NCBI GenBank assembly: GCA_045591485.1
Contig: JAZNSV010000066.1
Location: 1-20,132, forward strand
DNA: 20,132 nt
Origin: Colimorpha sp045591485
GTDB lineage: Bacteria; Bacteroidota; Bacteroidia; Bacteroidales; P3
Direction: 5' to 3'
Part shown: positions 14,309-20,132 of the stretch, piece by piece
Layout of the letters: every line of letters starts with the position of its first letter
Numbering within the stretch: the first letter of the stretch is position 1
Made by a program: the position numbers and the translations under genes
Notes under the pieces: model-generated
What the model saw: only the letters and a program-made list of their open reading frames with translations
Database searches by the model: none
Told to the model about the DNA's origin: nothing

Positions 14309-14678
14309 ATTCATATTTGAATTTTTCTATGTCGCGGCGTTCGCGCTTGGTGGGTCGGCCCACACCGCGGTCGCGTTTCTCGAAGGCATATTGGCGCGCC
14401 ATCTGTATGCGTTCATATTCCTCCTGCGGTGTGCGGTCTATCATAAATCCCTGCACCAGCGGAGCTCCCACACGGTTGGGCGGTATGGCCAGCACCTCTA
14501 TCTCCTTGTGCAGTTGGTCTATGTTCAGGCTGAATCTCTCCCCTACCTTCACATCGTGCGAAGGCTTCAACTCGCGTCCGTCGCTGGTCATCTTCACTCG
14601 TCCGTTCTGACACGCGTCGGCGGCCAGCGACCTCGTCTTGTACAGACGCACTGCCCAAAGATATTTATCGAGTCTCAT
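14307..14678 (-). CDS. hslR: Hsp15-like S4-domain RNA-binding protein
   Basis: The 123-residue protein starts with an S4 RNA-binding domain (MRLDKYLWAVRLYKTRSLAAD, then GRVKMTSDGRELKPSHDVKVGE) and ends in a basic tail (RDRGVGRPTKRERRDIEKF). This arrangement matches Hsp15, which binds 50S subunits that carry stalled nascent tRNA and helps recycle them. Length is close to the family norm. Its ATG at 14678 lies inside the end of the TonB-like gene (14-bp overlap), so it is probably co-translated with it; a functional link between the two is not evident. Confidence 0.88.
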   Translation of the reverse strand: MRLDKYLWAVRLYKTRSLAADACQNGRVKMTSDGRELKPSHDVKVGERFSLNIDQLHKEIEVLAIPPNRVGAPLVQGFMIDRTPQEEYERIQMARQYAFEKRDRGVGRPTKRERRDIEKFKYE

Positions 14679-15420
14679 CGTATCTCTCGAATTTATAGGT
14701 AATGGTGCCTTTCTGCTCGTCGGGAGCGCCCTCGTCGGCGTTGAACCGCGCCTTGCGGGCCGCCGCCACTGCCTGTTTCACCAAGTCGCCGTCAGAGGTG
14801 TTGGACCCCTTCGGCTGATACTCGGCGCGTACCACCCTGCCCTCGCGGTTCACCCATATCTGCACCACCACGGTCCCCTGCTTGTTGCTGTTGTATTCCG
14901 GACGCGGAAGGTCGATGCTGCTGCGGCCTGCAAGCGTATAGTTGCCGTTGCCGCCGCCGTTTCCTTCATAGTTGTTGCTCGTCAGGGTGCCGTTGGCTTT
15001 GCCTTGGTCGCCGGTGCCGGTGCTTATGCCCTGGCTGCCGCTGCCGCCATTCTGGTTGCGCTTGCCGGGGAAGAGTGCATTTTTATTGATTTCGGGCTCT
15101 CGGTTCTCCACCTTGGGCTGCTCTGTGGGCGCAGGCTTCACCGTGTTGCCCTCGGTCTGGCTGGCGTTCATATTCGGAGTGGGCTCGGCATTCTGTGTGG
15201 CCACTCGGTTGGGCGTGGCAGGCGCCTGGGTGGCAGCCGCATCGGTAGCCGGTTGCGGGTCGTCGCCCATGCCGAAGTCGCTGTCGCCGAGGTTCACCTC
15301 GACCCCCTCTTCCGGTATCGGCGGGTCGGGCGGGTCGTAGCCGAAGGCCAACAGCACCAGCACCGTCAGCAGCATTACTACCGCCGTTCCGATAGCTGAT
15401 ATTACCTTGTTTCTTCTCAT
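14665..15420 (-). CDS. TonB-family energy transducer
   Basis: The 251-residue protein has one amino-terminal membrane anchor (about 7-28, VISAIGTAVVMLLTVLVLLA). A Pro/Thr/Asn-rich linker and a Gly/Asn-rich stretch follow, then NYTLAGRSSIDLPRPEYN and a TonB-like C-terminal domain at about 180-247 (GTVVVQIWVNREGRVVRAEY, VKQAVAAARKARFN, GTITYKF). The topology matches TonB/TolA-type proteins that pass proton-motive force from ExbB-ExbD to outer-membrane receptors. The exbD gene ends 10 bp upstream and exbB precedes it, completing the unit. The long Gly-rich linker resembles that of many Bacteroidetes TonB homologues. Confidence 0.85.
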   Translation of the reverse strand: MRRNKVISAIGTAVVMLLTVLVLLAFGYDPPDPPIPEEGVEVNLGDSDFGMGDDPQPATDAAATQAPATPNRVATQNAEPTPNMNASQTEGNTVKPAPTEQPKVENREPEINKNALFPGKRNQNGGSGSQGISTGTGDQGKANGTLTSNNYEGNGGGNGNYTLAGRSSIDLPRPEYNSNKQGTVVVQIWVNREGRVVRAEYQPKGSNTSDGDLVKQAVAAARKARFNADEGAPDEQKGTITYKFERYDETR

Positions 15421-15430
15421 GGCTGTTTTT

Positions 15431-15847
15431 TTACTTCTTTGGCGAGGTGGCCAAAATAACTTTATGCTTGGCTCCCGTGGCCGCGTTGATACTGTTCACG
15501 GCATCGATCACCTGCACCACATCCTGCACCGGCACATCCTTGTCGGCTCGCAGCACTATGCATGCGTCGTCGACCTCGCTGCCGATACTGGTGCTTATGA
15601 ACGACTCCAACTCGCCGACGGCTATCGGCATGTCGTTTTCAACATAGAACTGGTGGTTGCTGTCGATATACACCGTCACGTTTTCGCGCGCCATCGTCTT
15701 GCTGTTGCTCTCGGGCAGCAACAGCTTGACGGCGTTTGGACTGATGAGCGTCGATGTTATCATGAAGAAAATCAGCAACAGAAACACCAGGTCGCTCATC
15801 GACGACGAATTGGTCTCTATTTTTATTTGGTTCTGACTCTTGATCAT
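15431..15847 (-). CDS. exbD: ExbD/TolR-family biopolymer transport protein
   Basis: This 138-residue protein has a short cytoplasmic start and one membrane helix (about 19-36, DLVFLLLIFFMITSTL) with the conserved Asp at D19 that carries protons in ExbD/TolR. A periplasmic domain follows (ENVTVYIDSNHQFYVEN, IVLRADKDVPVQDVVQVIDA). It sits between exbB and the tonB-like gene and would form the proton channel with ExbB. The gap to exbB is filled by a heptad array. TolR is the alternative name, but there are no tolB, pal or tolA neighbours. Confidence 0.92.
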   Translation of the reverse strand: MIKSQNQIKIETNSSSMSDLVFLLLIFFMITSTLISPNAVKLLLPESNSKTMARENVTVYIDSNHQFYVENDMPIAVGELESFISTSIGSEVDDACIVLRADKDVPVQDVVQVIDAVNSINAATGAKHKVILATSPKK

Positions 15848-15852
15848 TTCTC

Positions 15853-15901
15853 AATTCTCAGTTCTCGATTCACAATTCACAATTCACAATTCACTATTCC
15901 C
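15853..15901. repeat. Heptad array between exbB and exbD
   Basis: Seven consecutive 7-nt units: AATTCTC, AGTTCTC, GATTCAC, AATTCAC three times, and TATTCCC. It fills nearly the whole gap between the exbB stop and the exbD start. Its AATTC core is the same as in the second array inside the oxidoreductase gene. Confidence 0.9.
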
Positions 15902-15903
15902 AA

Positions 15904-16611
15904 TCATGCGGGCTCGTGCAGCAGGTCCATAAACTCGTTGGCGCGGACCTCGAGCGCGAAGACCACATTGTTGATGCGGCTGACGAGCAGGTTGTTGAGG
16001 AAATAGCATACGATGCCGACAATCAGACCGCCGACGGTGGTCACCATGGCCTCGTAGATGCCGGTCGAAAGAAGGCTAATGTCAATGTTGTTGCCGGCGT
16101 ATGCCATATCCTGGAAAGCGGTGATCATGCCGGTGACGGTGCCAAGGAAACCGATCATCGGACCCAGCGACGCCACGGTGGCCACATAGCTCACGCGCTT
16201 CTCCAAACGGGCCACCTCGAGCTGGCCTTCGTTCTCTATTGCAGCCTGTATGTCGGGCAGCGGACGCCCCAGACGCGAGAGGCCTTTGTCTATCATGCGT
16301 CCGATCGGAGTGTTGGTGTTCTTGCTCAGCTCGCGGGCGGCCTCGAGGTCGCCTTTGTGCACATACTCGCGTATGTTCTCCATAAAGCGGTTGTCCTCTT
16401 CGCCCTTCAGGGCGCCGTTCAGCGTCAGGTAGCGCTCGATGAAGATATACACCGCCAGCACCAACAGCAGGGCCAGCACCAACATGATCCATCCGCCGTT
16501 GAGGGCCATCTCCCACAGCGTGATGCGCTCCGTACCCGTGGCGGAAGCGGTGTTCTCAATTGTGTCTATGGCCGTGGCCATATCGCTTTGAAGCATCAGA
16601 AGTTTGTTCAT
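15904..16611 (-). CDS. exbB: ExbB/MotA/TolQ-family proton channel protein
   Basis: The 235-residue protein has three membrane helices at about 39-60, 143-165 and 185-212, and the MotA/TolQ/ExbB signature: VATVASLGPMIGFLGTVTGMI followed by YEAMVTTVGGLIVGIVCYFL. The cytoplasmic region between helix 1 and helix 2 is charged (EEDNRFMENIREYVHKGDL and following). With the downstream exbD and tonB-like genes it forms the inner-membrane motor for TonB-dependent transport. An upstream consensus promoter was not seen in the 35-bp gap, so it may be read from the DUF5683 gene. Confidence 0.93.
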   Translation of the reverse strand: MNKLLMLQSDMATAIDTIENTASATGTERITLWEMALNGGWIMLVLALLLVLAVYIFIERYLTLNGALKGEEDNRFMENIREYVHKGDLEAARELSKNTNTPIGRMIDKGLSRLGRPLPDIQAAIENEGQLEVARLEKRVSYVATVASLGPMIGFLGTVTGMITAFQDMAYAGNNIDISLLSTGIYEAMVTTVGGLIVGIVCYFLNNLLVSRINNVVFALEVRANEFMDLLHEPA

Positions 16612-16646
16612 AATGGCTTGAATGTGTTATTTTTGTTTGTACTTTT

Positions 16647-17192
16647 CTAAAGCTGTAGTGTAATCCCCACCGCAGGGGCAAAACCCGCCACGGTGGGCTG
16701 CAGCACGGGCACCATGCTCATGCTGATGTCGTCGTCTATCTGGAAGTCGAACAAATGCCCGAAAACATAGGCGTCGACCAGGTTGAGGGCATAGATGCCC
16801 CCGGTGATGATTATCATCAACTGGAAGTTGCGGTTGTTCGAATTGTAGAGGCTGTAGATGTTGCTGGTCGGATAGCCCGCATACTCCTCCAGGTTGGGGG
16901 TGTCGTTGTGGTTCACGCGGTAGAGGTACTCGTCCTTGTACATCTTCATGTCGCGATAGCTGTCGTAGATGAGGTAGCCCATGCCGGCAAAAGCGCCGTA
17001 GATGATGGGCACCTTCCACGCCTGGTGGTTGTATATCTGGCCGCCGCCCGGAATGAGCGACCACCTCAGAGCCACTTCGGGCGAATGCTCCTGCGCCGAA
17101 ACCGCAAGCGGCGAATGGAAAGCGAAAACAACGGCGCCAACCAAGAGCAGCCGCTGCATCGCATTCTTTATATTTGTCTTTATGTCCACCAT
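16647..17192 (-). CDS. DUF5683 membrane protein
   Basis: The frame encodes 181 residues. The DUF5683 hallmark is at about 43-75: ALRWSLIPGGGQIYNHQAWK followed by VPIIYGAFAGMGYLIYDS. Two or more hydrophobic helices follow, including MIIITGGIYALNLVDAYVFGH. An alternative start at ATG 17159 (residue 12) gives a cleaner signal peptide, MQRLLLVGAVVFAFHSPLAVSAQ, and may be the true one. The gene commonly follows parA-parB in Bacteroidetes, as here, but its function is unknown; the conserved order suggests a role in envelope or division-linked processes. Confidence 0.88.
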   Translation of the reverse strand: MVDIKTNIKNAMQRLLLVGAVVFAFHSPLAVSAQEHSPEVALRWSLIPGGGQIYNHQAWKVPIIYGAFAGMGYLIYDSYRDMKMYKDEYLYRVNHNDTPNLEEYAGYPTSNIYSLYNSNNRNFQLMIIITGGIYALNLVDAYVFGHLFDFQIDDDISMSMVPVLQPTVAGFAPAVGITLQL

Positions 17193-17244
17193 TCGCTTTT
17201 TCGCCAGGCGGCACCCACGCCGCCTCTCACGCAGAAAAAATATT

Positions 17245-18123
17245 TCATTTTTCGAGCAAAGCCATAATCCGCTCGAAGTCTTTGTCGGAGTTGAAGCCGA
17301 TGGTCAGCGTGCCCTTGCCGCGCTGCGAACGTTTGATTTCCACCGTCGACTGCAGGCGGTCTTTCAGGCGGCTCTGTGCCGCGCTGTGCATGGCGGGCAG
17401 CTCGCCGCGCTTGCGCACCGCGTGGGGCGCAGGCTTGCGCTCCTCTTTGGCCATCTGCTCGGTCTGGTGCACCGACAGGTGGCGCTCTATGATGGCCCGC
17501 AATATCTCCAGATGGCGTTCCCGGTCCTCGACGCCAAGCAGCGCGCGCGCATGCGCCATGCTTATCTGGCCCTCGCTGAGGGCCCGCTGCGTCTCTTCGG
17601 GCAACCCAAGCAGCCGCAGGTAGTTGGTGATGGTGGAGCGGTTCTTGCCCACCTTCTCGCTCAGCTGGTCGTGGGTCAGCCGGCACTCGTCTATCAAGGT
17701 CTGATAGGCGCGGGCCACCTCCATGGCCCCCAGGTCGGCGCGCTGTATGTTCTCCACCAGGGCCATCTCCATCATCTGCGTGTCGGTGGCAGTGCGCACA
17801 TAGGCCGGAATCTCCGTCAGCCCGGCCATGCGCGAGGCGCGGGTGCGGCGCTCGCCCGCAATGAGCTGGTAGGTGCCGTCAGGCATGTGGCGCACCGTCA
17901 CCGGGGTGATTACGCCCTGCTGGCGGATGCTCTGCGCCAACTCGTCGAGGGCCTCGTCGTCAAACTCCTGACGCGGCTGGTACGGGTTGGCCGTAATCTT
18001 GTCGAGGGGCACCATGCTAACATTCTCGCTGGCGGGTTTGCCCACCTCGAGCTGCTCTATGTCGGGCAGTATCGAGCCCAGTCCGCGGCCCAGTCCGCCC
18101 AGTTTCTTCGGTTTTGTTGCCAT
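17245..18123 (-). CDS. parB: Chromosome partitioning protein ParB
   Basis: I chose the ATG at 18123 (292 residues) because AAGGAG at 18127-18132 lies at a good distance before it and because ParB proteins normally begin close to the LGRGLGSIL motif (residues 11-19); a GTG five codons upstream would also be in frame. The N-terminal CTPase domain has PYQPRQEF (47-54), GERRTRASR (90-98) and NIQRADL (125-131). A helix-turn-helix follows at about 148-172 (LTHDQLSEKVGKNRSTITNY), and the C-terminal dimerisation part ends the protein. ParB loads at parS sites and spreads as a CTP-dependent clamp. No parS-like palindrome is visible in the window. ParA is directly upstream. Confidence 0.95.
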   Translation of the reverse strand: MATKPKKLGGLGRGLGSILPDIEQLEVGKPASENVSMVPLDKITANPYQPRQEFDDEALDELAQSIRQQGVITPVTVRHMPDGTYQLIAGERRTRASRMAGLTEIPAYVRTATDTQMMEMALVENIQRADLGAMEVARAYQTLIDECRLTHDQLSEKVGKNRSTITNYLRLLGLPEETQRALSEGQISMAHARALLGVEDRERHLEILRAIIERHLSVHQTEQMAKEERKPAPHAVRKRGELPAMHSAAQSRLKDRLQSTVEIKRSQRGKGTLTIGFNSDKDFERIMALLEK

Positions 18124-18126
18124 GTT

Positions 18127-18132
18127 CTCCTT
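18127..18132 (-). promoter_or_regulatory. Shine-Dalgarno sequence that supports the parB start
   Basis: AAGGAG on the minus strand ends 3 bp before the ATG at 18123. Shine-Dalgarno motifs are uncommon in Bacteroidetes leaders, and none of the other genes in the window shows one this clear. Confidence 0.6.
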
Positions 18133-18191
18133 TTTCACTATTCATTTATCGAGATGCGGCGCTCCGCACCCCTGCAATAAACATCACTCCT

Positions 18192-18962
18192 TCACTTCAT
18201 CCCGTTGCGTGTCAGTATCTCCTGCGCCAGGTTGAGGTAGTTCACCGCGCCCGACGAGGTGGCGTCGTGCATGATGATGCTCTTGCCATAGCTCGGCGCC
18301 TCGGCCAGCTTGGTGTTGCGGAATATCAGCGTGTCGAACACCATCTGCTTGAAGTGGCTGCGCACATCCTCAACCACCTGGCGCGCCAGGCGCAGACGGT
18401 TGTCGTACATCGTGATCAGCAGCCCCTCGATGCTCAGCCTCGGGTTCAGGCGCGTCTGCACTATGCGCACCGTGTTGAGCAGTTTGCCAAGCCCCTCGAG
18501 GGCGAAATACTCGCTCTGTATGGGTATAATCACCGAGTCGCTGGCCGTCAGGGCGTTGATGGTGATCAGTCCCAGCGACGGCGAGCAGTCGATAATCACG
18601 AAGTCGTAGCGGTCTTTCACGCTCTCCAGGGCGCGACTGAGAAACTGCTCGCGGCCTTTCTCGTTGATAAGCTCCACCTCGGCTCCCACAAGGTCGATGC
18701 GCGTGGGCAGCAGGTCGAGGTTGGGCGTGTCTGTCTCCACAATCACATCCTCGGCTTTGGCCTGGCCCAGTATGCAGTCGTAGACGCTCTTCTCCAGCGC
18801 GTCGGGGTCGATGCCCAGACCCGACGTGGCGTGGGCCTGCGGGTCGCAGTCCACCAGCAGCACCCTCTTCTCCAGCACCGCCAGCGAAGCACTCAGGTTC
18901 ACCGCCGTCGTCGTCTTGCCCACACCGCCCTTCTGGTTGGCTATGGATATTGTCTTTCCCAT
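18192..18962 (-). CDS. parA: Chromosome partitioning ATPase ParA (Soj-like)
   Basis: The 256-residue protein begins MGKTISIANQ with the deviant Walker A KGGVGKTT (11-18). VLLVDCDPQ follows as the Walker A' motif and FVIIDCSPSLG as Walker B. Length, lack of a DNA-binding N-terminal extension, and direct linkage to parB identify it as the chromosomal (Soj-type) ParA that drives origin segregation with ParB. The gap to parB is 68 bp. The upstream 325 bp contain only repeat arrays, so the promoter must lie within the repeats or beyond the DUF3276 gene. I see no TAnnTTTG box there. Confidence 0.95.
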   Translation of the reverse strand: MGKTISIANQKGGVGKTTTAVNLSASLAVLEKRVLLVDCDPQAHATSGLGIDPDALEKSVYDCILGQAKAEDVIVETDTPNLDLLPTRIDLVGAEVELINEKGREQFLSRALESVKDRYDFVIIDCSPSLGLITINALTASDSVIIPIQSEYFALEGLGKLLNTVRIVQTRLNPRLSIEGLLITMYDNRLRLARQVVEDVRSHFKQMVFDTLIFRNTKLAEAPSYGKSIIMHDATSSGAVNYLNLAQEILTRNGMK

Positions 18963-19109
18963 AATTCTTTTTTAGTTTTAAGTTTTAAGTTTTTAGCTGT
19001 GAGTACAAATTTTAGTTTTAAGTTTTAAGTTTTTAGCTGTGGGTACAAATCACGAATTCTTTTTTAGTTTTAAGTTTTAAGTTTTAAGTTTTTAGCTGTG
19101 GGTACAAAT
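18963..19109. repeat. 40-bp tandem repeats with internal AAGTTTT heptads
   Basis: Copies lie at 18971-19010, 19011-19050 (one base different) and 19063-19109, the last with one extra AAGTTTT heptad. Each has AGTTTTAAGTTTTAAGTTTT-like heptads followed by AGCTGTGAGT or AGCTGTGGGT and ACAAAT. The AGCTGTGAGT at 18995-19004 is the exact complement of the ACTCACAGCT that recurs in the next block. The block abuts the parA start. Confidence 0.9.
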
Positions 19110-19124
19110 CGCAGCATGTGCAGC

Positions 19125-19290
19125 CACTTAAAACTTACAGCTTACAGCTTGAAACCCACTTAAAACTCACAGCTTACGACTTGAAACCCACTTAAAACTC
19201 ACAGCTTACAGCTTGAAACTCACTTAAAACTCACAGCTTACAGCTTGAAACCCACTTAAAACTTACTTAAAACTCACAGCTTACAGCTTA
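19125..19290. repeat. 32-bp tandem repeats, opposed arm of the preceding block
   Basis: Four units of exactly 32 bp start at 19125, 19157, 19189 and 19221, each beginning CACTTAAAAC and containing CACAGCTTACAGCTTGAAAC with one to three changes. A rearranged fifth starts at 19253 and runs into the DUF3276 stop at 19288-19290. There are no unique spacers, so this is not a CRISPR array. Confidence 0.92.
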
Positions 19291-19629
19291 AAACTTGAAG
19301 TCAATCTCGTCCAGCTTGCTGTCCACATCGTCGGAACGGTAGGCAGGCTCCTCCACCACCACCGGCGGCGGCACAACGCCGGTCTCGATGAACTTGAAGG
19401 CATTGTCGAGCCCCTGGCGGAATTTGTCGAAGTCCTCCTTGTAAAGGAACATCTTGTTCTTCTCGTAGTAGAACTCGCCGCGGTTATTGTCAAACAGCTT
19501 GCGGCTCTCCGTGATGGTGATGAACTTGTCGCCCCCGCGGGTTTCTTTCACATCGAAGAAATATCTGCGCTTGCCGGCAGGTATGGCCTGGCTGTACAGC
19601 TCTTCTTTTCTCTCTTCTTTTCTGTCCAT
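19288..19629 (-). CDS. DUF3276 (PUR-alpha-like) nucleic-acid-binding protein
   Basis: The 113-residue protein matches the DUF3276/PUR family found in Bacteroidetes and spirochaetes. It contains KRRYFFDVKETRGGDKFITI (residues 20-39), then ESRK and FYYEKNKMFLYKEDFDKF, a single PUR-type beta-beta-beta-beta-alpha fold that binds single-stranded DNA or RNA in characterised relatives. The tail (85-113) is acidic and Pro-rich and ends DEIDFKF. The last codons and the TAA stop coincide with the first unit of the repeat block that follows, so the C terminus may have been trimmed or extended by repeat change. A -7 box lies at 19673-19680. Confidence 0.9.
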   Translation of the reverse strand: MDRKEERKEELYSQAIPAGKRRYFFDVKETRGGDKFITITESRKLFDNNRGEFYYEKNKMFLYKEDFDKFRQGLDNAFKFIETGVVPPPVVVEEPAYRSDDVDSKLDEIDFKF

Positions 19630-19672
19630 TGCTCTATAGAGTTTTTTTTATTACTGTTTTTTTTTCCGACTG

Positions 19673-19680
19673 CAAAAATA
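19673..19680 (-). promoter_or_regulatory. Bacteroidetes-type -7 box for the DUF3276 gene
   Basis: On the minus strand TATTTTTG fits TAnnTTTG and lies 43 bp before the ATG at 19629. No TTTG is found at the -33 distance. The leader contains a perfect palindrome, CTCTATAGAG (19632-19641), just before the start codon. Confidence 0.55.
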
Positions 19681-20042
19681 TATCTTTTTTTGCAATTGCA
19701 TACGCTGTGGCACAAAAAGTTATCAACACCGTGCGTTTAATTGTCCCAACGCGCGCACCATTCATTAACGGCATGCGGCGCATTTTATTGTGTTCCGCCT
19801 GCAAAAAATATTACTTTCGGCATCGTGGTGCGCGCCGACGCCTGCTGCGCCGCAGGCAGAGAGGCCGGCGTGTCGGCATGTCCACAGCGCCGCCAGCCAT
19901 GCATGCGGCCAATGCGTCGGCGCACGGCGGCCGCTGCCGAAAATCGTACAACGGGGCCTTTCGGCGCCCCCCGGCAAAAAAGAGCCCCAAAATGCCGTTT
20001 TGCAAACAGTTCAAAATCAGCTCATAGCCTGCACCCCTTCTG
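19681..20042. other. GC-rich gene-free stretch with hairpins
   Basis: I see no credible gene. The open frames here are Arg-, Cys- and Ala-rich on either strand and match nothing. GC-rich inverted segments are present, such as GCCTGC/GCAGGC at 19840-19857 and GCCGACGCC/GGCGTGTCGGC at 19834-19877. At 19943-19955 ATCGTACAACGGG matches the end of the palindrome arm and its flank (121-133), so a fragment of that element may lie here. Confidence 0.5.
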
Positions 20043-20132
20043 CCGTTGTACGATACATGTACGATATATGTACGATATATGTACGATTGGCAATCGTACA
20101 AGTATCGTACATATATCGTACATGTATCGTAC
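20043..20132. repeat. Palindrome of 11-bp units (copy 2, cut by the window end)
   Basis: The left arm 20043-20089, a G at 20090, and 42 visible bases of the right arm match copy 1 at 38-132 in the same orientation. The only differences are two bases at 20078-20079 (TA in place of CT), which break two pairs of the stem. The right arm is identical to copy 1 as far as it is visible. Confidence 0.93.

Noticed and set aside
17193..19287. parS site near parA-parB
   Set aside because: I looked for a palindrome centred on CACGTG, like the usual parS consensus, across the window and found none. The GTACGATA palindromes at the window ends do not resemble parS.
19125..19290. Possible CRISPR array of 32-bp repeats
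   Set aside because: The units are contiguous with no unique spacers, and there are no cas genes.
19629..20027. 132-codon plus-strand frame upstream of the DUF3276 gene
   Set aside because: It starts within the divergent gene's start codon, crosses that gene's promoter and is Arg-rich in a GC-rich non-coding stretch.
1..20132. Circular element closed by the terminal repeats
   Set aside because: The bases before copy 1 do not overlap the bases at the right edge, and the genes are chromosomal housekeeping types (parAB, exbBD). A repeat-bounded linear fragment is more likely.

Overview
The window looks like chromosomal DNA from a member of the Bacteroidales with fairly high GC genes and AT-rich gaps. 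Signs of this are promoter boxes of the Bacteroidetes type (TAnnTTTG), mostly absent Shine-Dalgarno sequences, and Bacteroidetes-typical families: a DUF5683 protein, a DUF3276/PUR-alpha protein, secreted proteins with carboxypeptidase-regulatory-like domains, and a fused NfnA/GltD-type flavoprotein. I cannot fix the family or genus. I see no phage, plasmid, insertion sequence, CRISPR array, rRNA or tRNA.

Layout. (1) 38-132: a perfect palindrome of 11-bp units; a second, window-truncated copy in the same orientation lies at 20043-20132. (2) 442-8408, plus strand: an M20 dipeptidase, a possible 37-residue membrane peptide, an 805-residue flavin/iron-sulfur oxidoreductase, then a tightly overlapping chain of Sel1-repeat protein, DUF1232 membrane protein, PAP2-type acid phosphatase and ABC-F ATPase. 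(3) 8400-11748, minus strand: two secreted CarboxypepD_reg-like proteins and a two-gene chromate transporter (ChrA halves). (4) 11792-12745, plus strand: a TerC-family membrane protein, divergent from chrA and closed by a strong terminator. (5) 12958-19629, all minus strand, in transcription order: DUF3276 protein, ParA, ParB, DUF5683 protein, ExbB, ExbD, TonB-like protein, Hsp15-like S4 protein, ECF sigma factor, a probable membrane anti-sigma factor, and a Spy/CpxP-like periplasmic protein. The last three look like an envelope-stress module; ExbB-ExbD-TonB is a complete energy-transduction unit for TonB-dependent uptake; ParA-ParB is the chromosome segregation pair.

The most unusual feature is not a gene. 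Arrays of degenerate 7- or 8-nt direct repeats fill many intergenic gaps (1914-1948, 4642-4661, 12756-12890, 15853-15901, 18963-19290). In-register arrays of the same kind also lie inside two conserved genes: twice in the oxidoreductase (2528-2643, 2881-2953) and once in the ABC-F linker (8151-8190), each keeping the frame. Several arrays are two-armed: one motif repeats every 7-8 nt, then its approximate reverse complement repeats every 7-8 nt. Two of these share the core CTGACGCAA at the turn. This resembles the heptameter STRR repeats of cyanobacteria in form, but with an opposed-arm layout and tolerated coding insertions.
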